Source: Ypsolopha sequella (lineage: Eukaryota > Arthropoda > Insecta > Lepidoptera > Ypsolophidae). Taken from it: DNA of 64,000 nucleotides. This document shows positions 63,088 to 64,000 of this stretch, in pieces. Within the stretch, counting starts at the first letter, position 1; the number at the start of each line of letters is the position of its first letter. Location: the NCBI GenBank assembly GCA_934047225.1, contig OW203984.1:8627201-8691200 (forward strand), in the 5' to 3' direction. The position numbers and the translations under genes are program-made. The notes under the pieces were generated by a model. That model was given only the letters and a program-made list of their open reading frames with translations. It did not search any database and had not been told where the DNA came from.

Positions 63088-63369
63088 GTCTCAGGGTCAG
63101 TCACTGAAAACAGCAGGAATTGATCTTAGGGGGCACTGCTTTTCGCACGGCCAGTTTTACGTAGCCTGCTCGAGAGTGAGCTCACCTAGCAGCCTAGACG
63201 TGTTAACAGCTGAGGGCAAACTAATAGGTAATAGGCCCCGCCAAAGAGACTTTACCTGGAAATCAAATAATTGCACCAAAAACAATCCAAACCAGATTCA
63301 AATACGTTCTATAAAAAGTACTACAGAAAAATTGAATCAACGCGGGCGAAGCCGCGGGCAAAAGCAAGT
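63088..63369 (+). pseudogene. Helitron helicase C-terminus and Helitron 3' end
   Basis: The reading frame gives [13 protein letters not shown], then [15 protein letters not shown] and V-L-T-A-E-G-K. This is the final motif of the Pif1-like helicase encoded by autonomous Helitrons. It is followed by cgcgggcgaagccgcgggca, the terminal hairpin, near 63341-63360. The upstream Rep and helicase core are missing, so this is a 5'-truncated relic. Confidence 0.75.
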
Positions 63370-64000
63370 TTATTATATTTCTGATCAATGATAGATGATA
63401 AATGAGTGATCATTTATAAAAAAATAAGTGCCCTGAATTCCCATAATCTCAGAAATAAAAGGTCTTAAGTGGAAAGAAAACCTTTTTTATTTTGTAATTT
63501 TTGATATATCGACGTGTTTTATTTGAAAAAAATAATTATCATTTTCGACCCCTAGTTGACAGGCATTATTTGTTGGAAATGATCCCTAGTATAACCCCTT
63601 TAAAGGAATAGGTCGAATTACCAAGCAACCTGTATAATATCTTTTTCGTTACAAAATGTGGTCTAGTGCTTCGAACGTCTTAAAATTTAGCACATATGTC
63701 AGCGCGTTCCACATGACGCTAATAATGCCAACACTACCATCAAACTTCTCACGCCCATCAAGTCGTTCCGAATGGACAATTGCGTCCATCTCTTCTTAAA
63801 TGATCCATTCGGAACGCTTTTGAACGCGACATTGACGTTGACACTTGAAAGTGAAAGAATTTGTAGAAATTGGTTTACGTACCGTGAATACAAAGGGTTA
63901 TACTACTTTACTAGGTCCAAGAAGTGATTTTCTCTAACTTCAATCTTTGAATTATGGTTTAATTATAAAATATTTTGCTCCGAATAACCTATTTTTTTAA
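63370..64000. other. No recognised gene to window end
   Basis: The part 63545-63635 is an inverted relative of 53600-53690. An imperfect palindrome lies at about 63760-63815 (tcgttccgaatgga / tccattcggaacg). No coding. Confidence 0.45.

Overview
This window looks like moth or butterfly (Lepidoptera) nuclear DNA. It is AT-rich. It carries a Mag-type Ty3/Gypsy element with 78-bp LTRs, Helitrons ending in CTAG, tRNA-derived SINEs, and the 'ggttccgta ... cggctaagtgcgagtc' dispersed repeat that is common in that order. Most of the sequence is transposable elements, many of them near-perfect inverted repeats. There is no bacterial or viral genome organisation and no CRISPR array.

Host gene. One spliced gene runs on the minus strand through the right half. 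Nine internal exons lie at 53252-53066, 51755-51613, 51013-50894, 49887-49683, 43632-43546, 41580-41378, 38135-38040, 36365-36213 and 25873-25696. All have AG/GT borders and their phases match from each exon to the next, giving about 457 codons. I do not recognise the protein. Both gene ends lie outside what I can see.

Left part (1-25 kb). This is intergenic or deep-intronic repeat DNA: palindromic elements, LINE 3' fragments (6.65, 15.1, 16.4 and 18.2 kb), a T/G-rich minisatellite (12.6 kb) and a short Helitron (21.65-22.09 kb). A 3.4-kb element encodes a broken OTU-type cysteine protease (7360-10745). It sits inside a second repeat, whose uninterrupted copy at 13219-14216 preserves the empty site.

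Middle (26.4-35.4 kb). A recent BEL/Pao endogenous retrovirus-like element has gag-protease, RT-RNaseH-integrase and an envelope-like domain. It ends in an abnormal third LTR, inverted and joined by a 50-bp hinge. The whole composite is flanked by one 5-bp duplication (gtatt). It lies in an intron of the host gene, antisense to it.

Right part (36-64 kb). Host exons are interleaved with repeats. A coding-complete Mag element (44631-49149, identical LTRs, gaacc duplication) lies antisense in another intron. Further right are a four-copy 230-bp tandem array (53.8-54.8 kb), a second OTU-element copy (55961-59931) with its own nested 686-bp insertion, an element whose terminal repeats are built from 16-bp modules (60.1-60.6 kb), a third copy of the 13.2-kb repeat (61.5-62.5 kb) and a Helitron helicase remnant (63.1-63.4 kb).

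Most notable: the three-LTR BEL composite, the OTU-protease element with its 620-bp terminal palindrome, and an array of 20-bp dyad modules (AGG-N3-AACYRGTT-N3-CCT) inside the first OTU copy.
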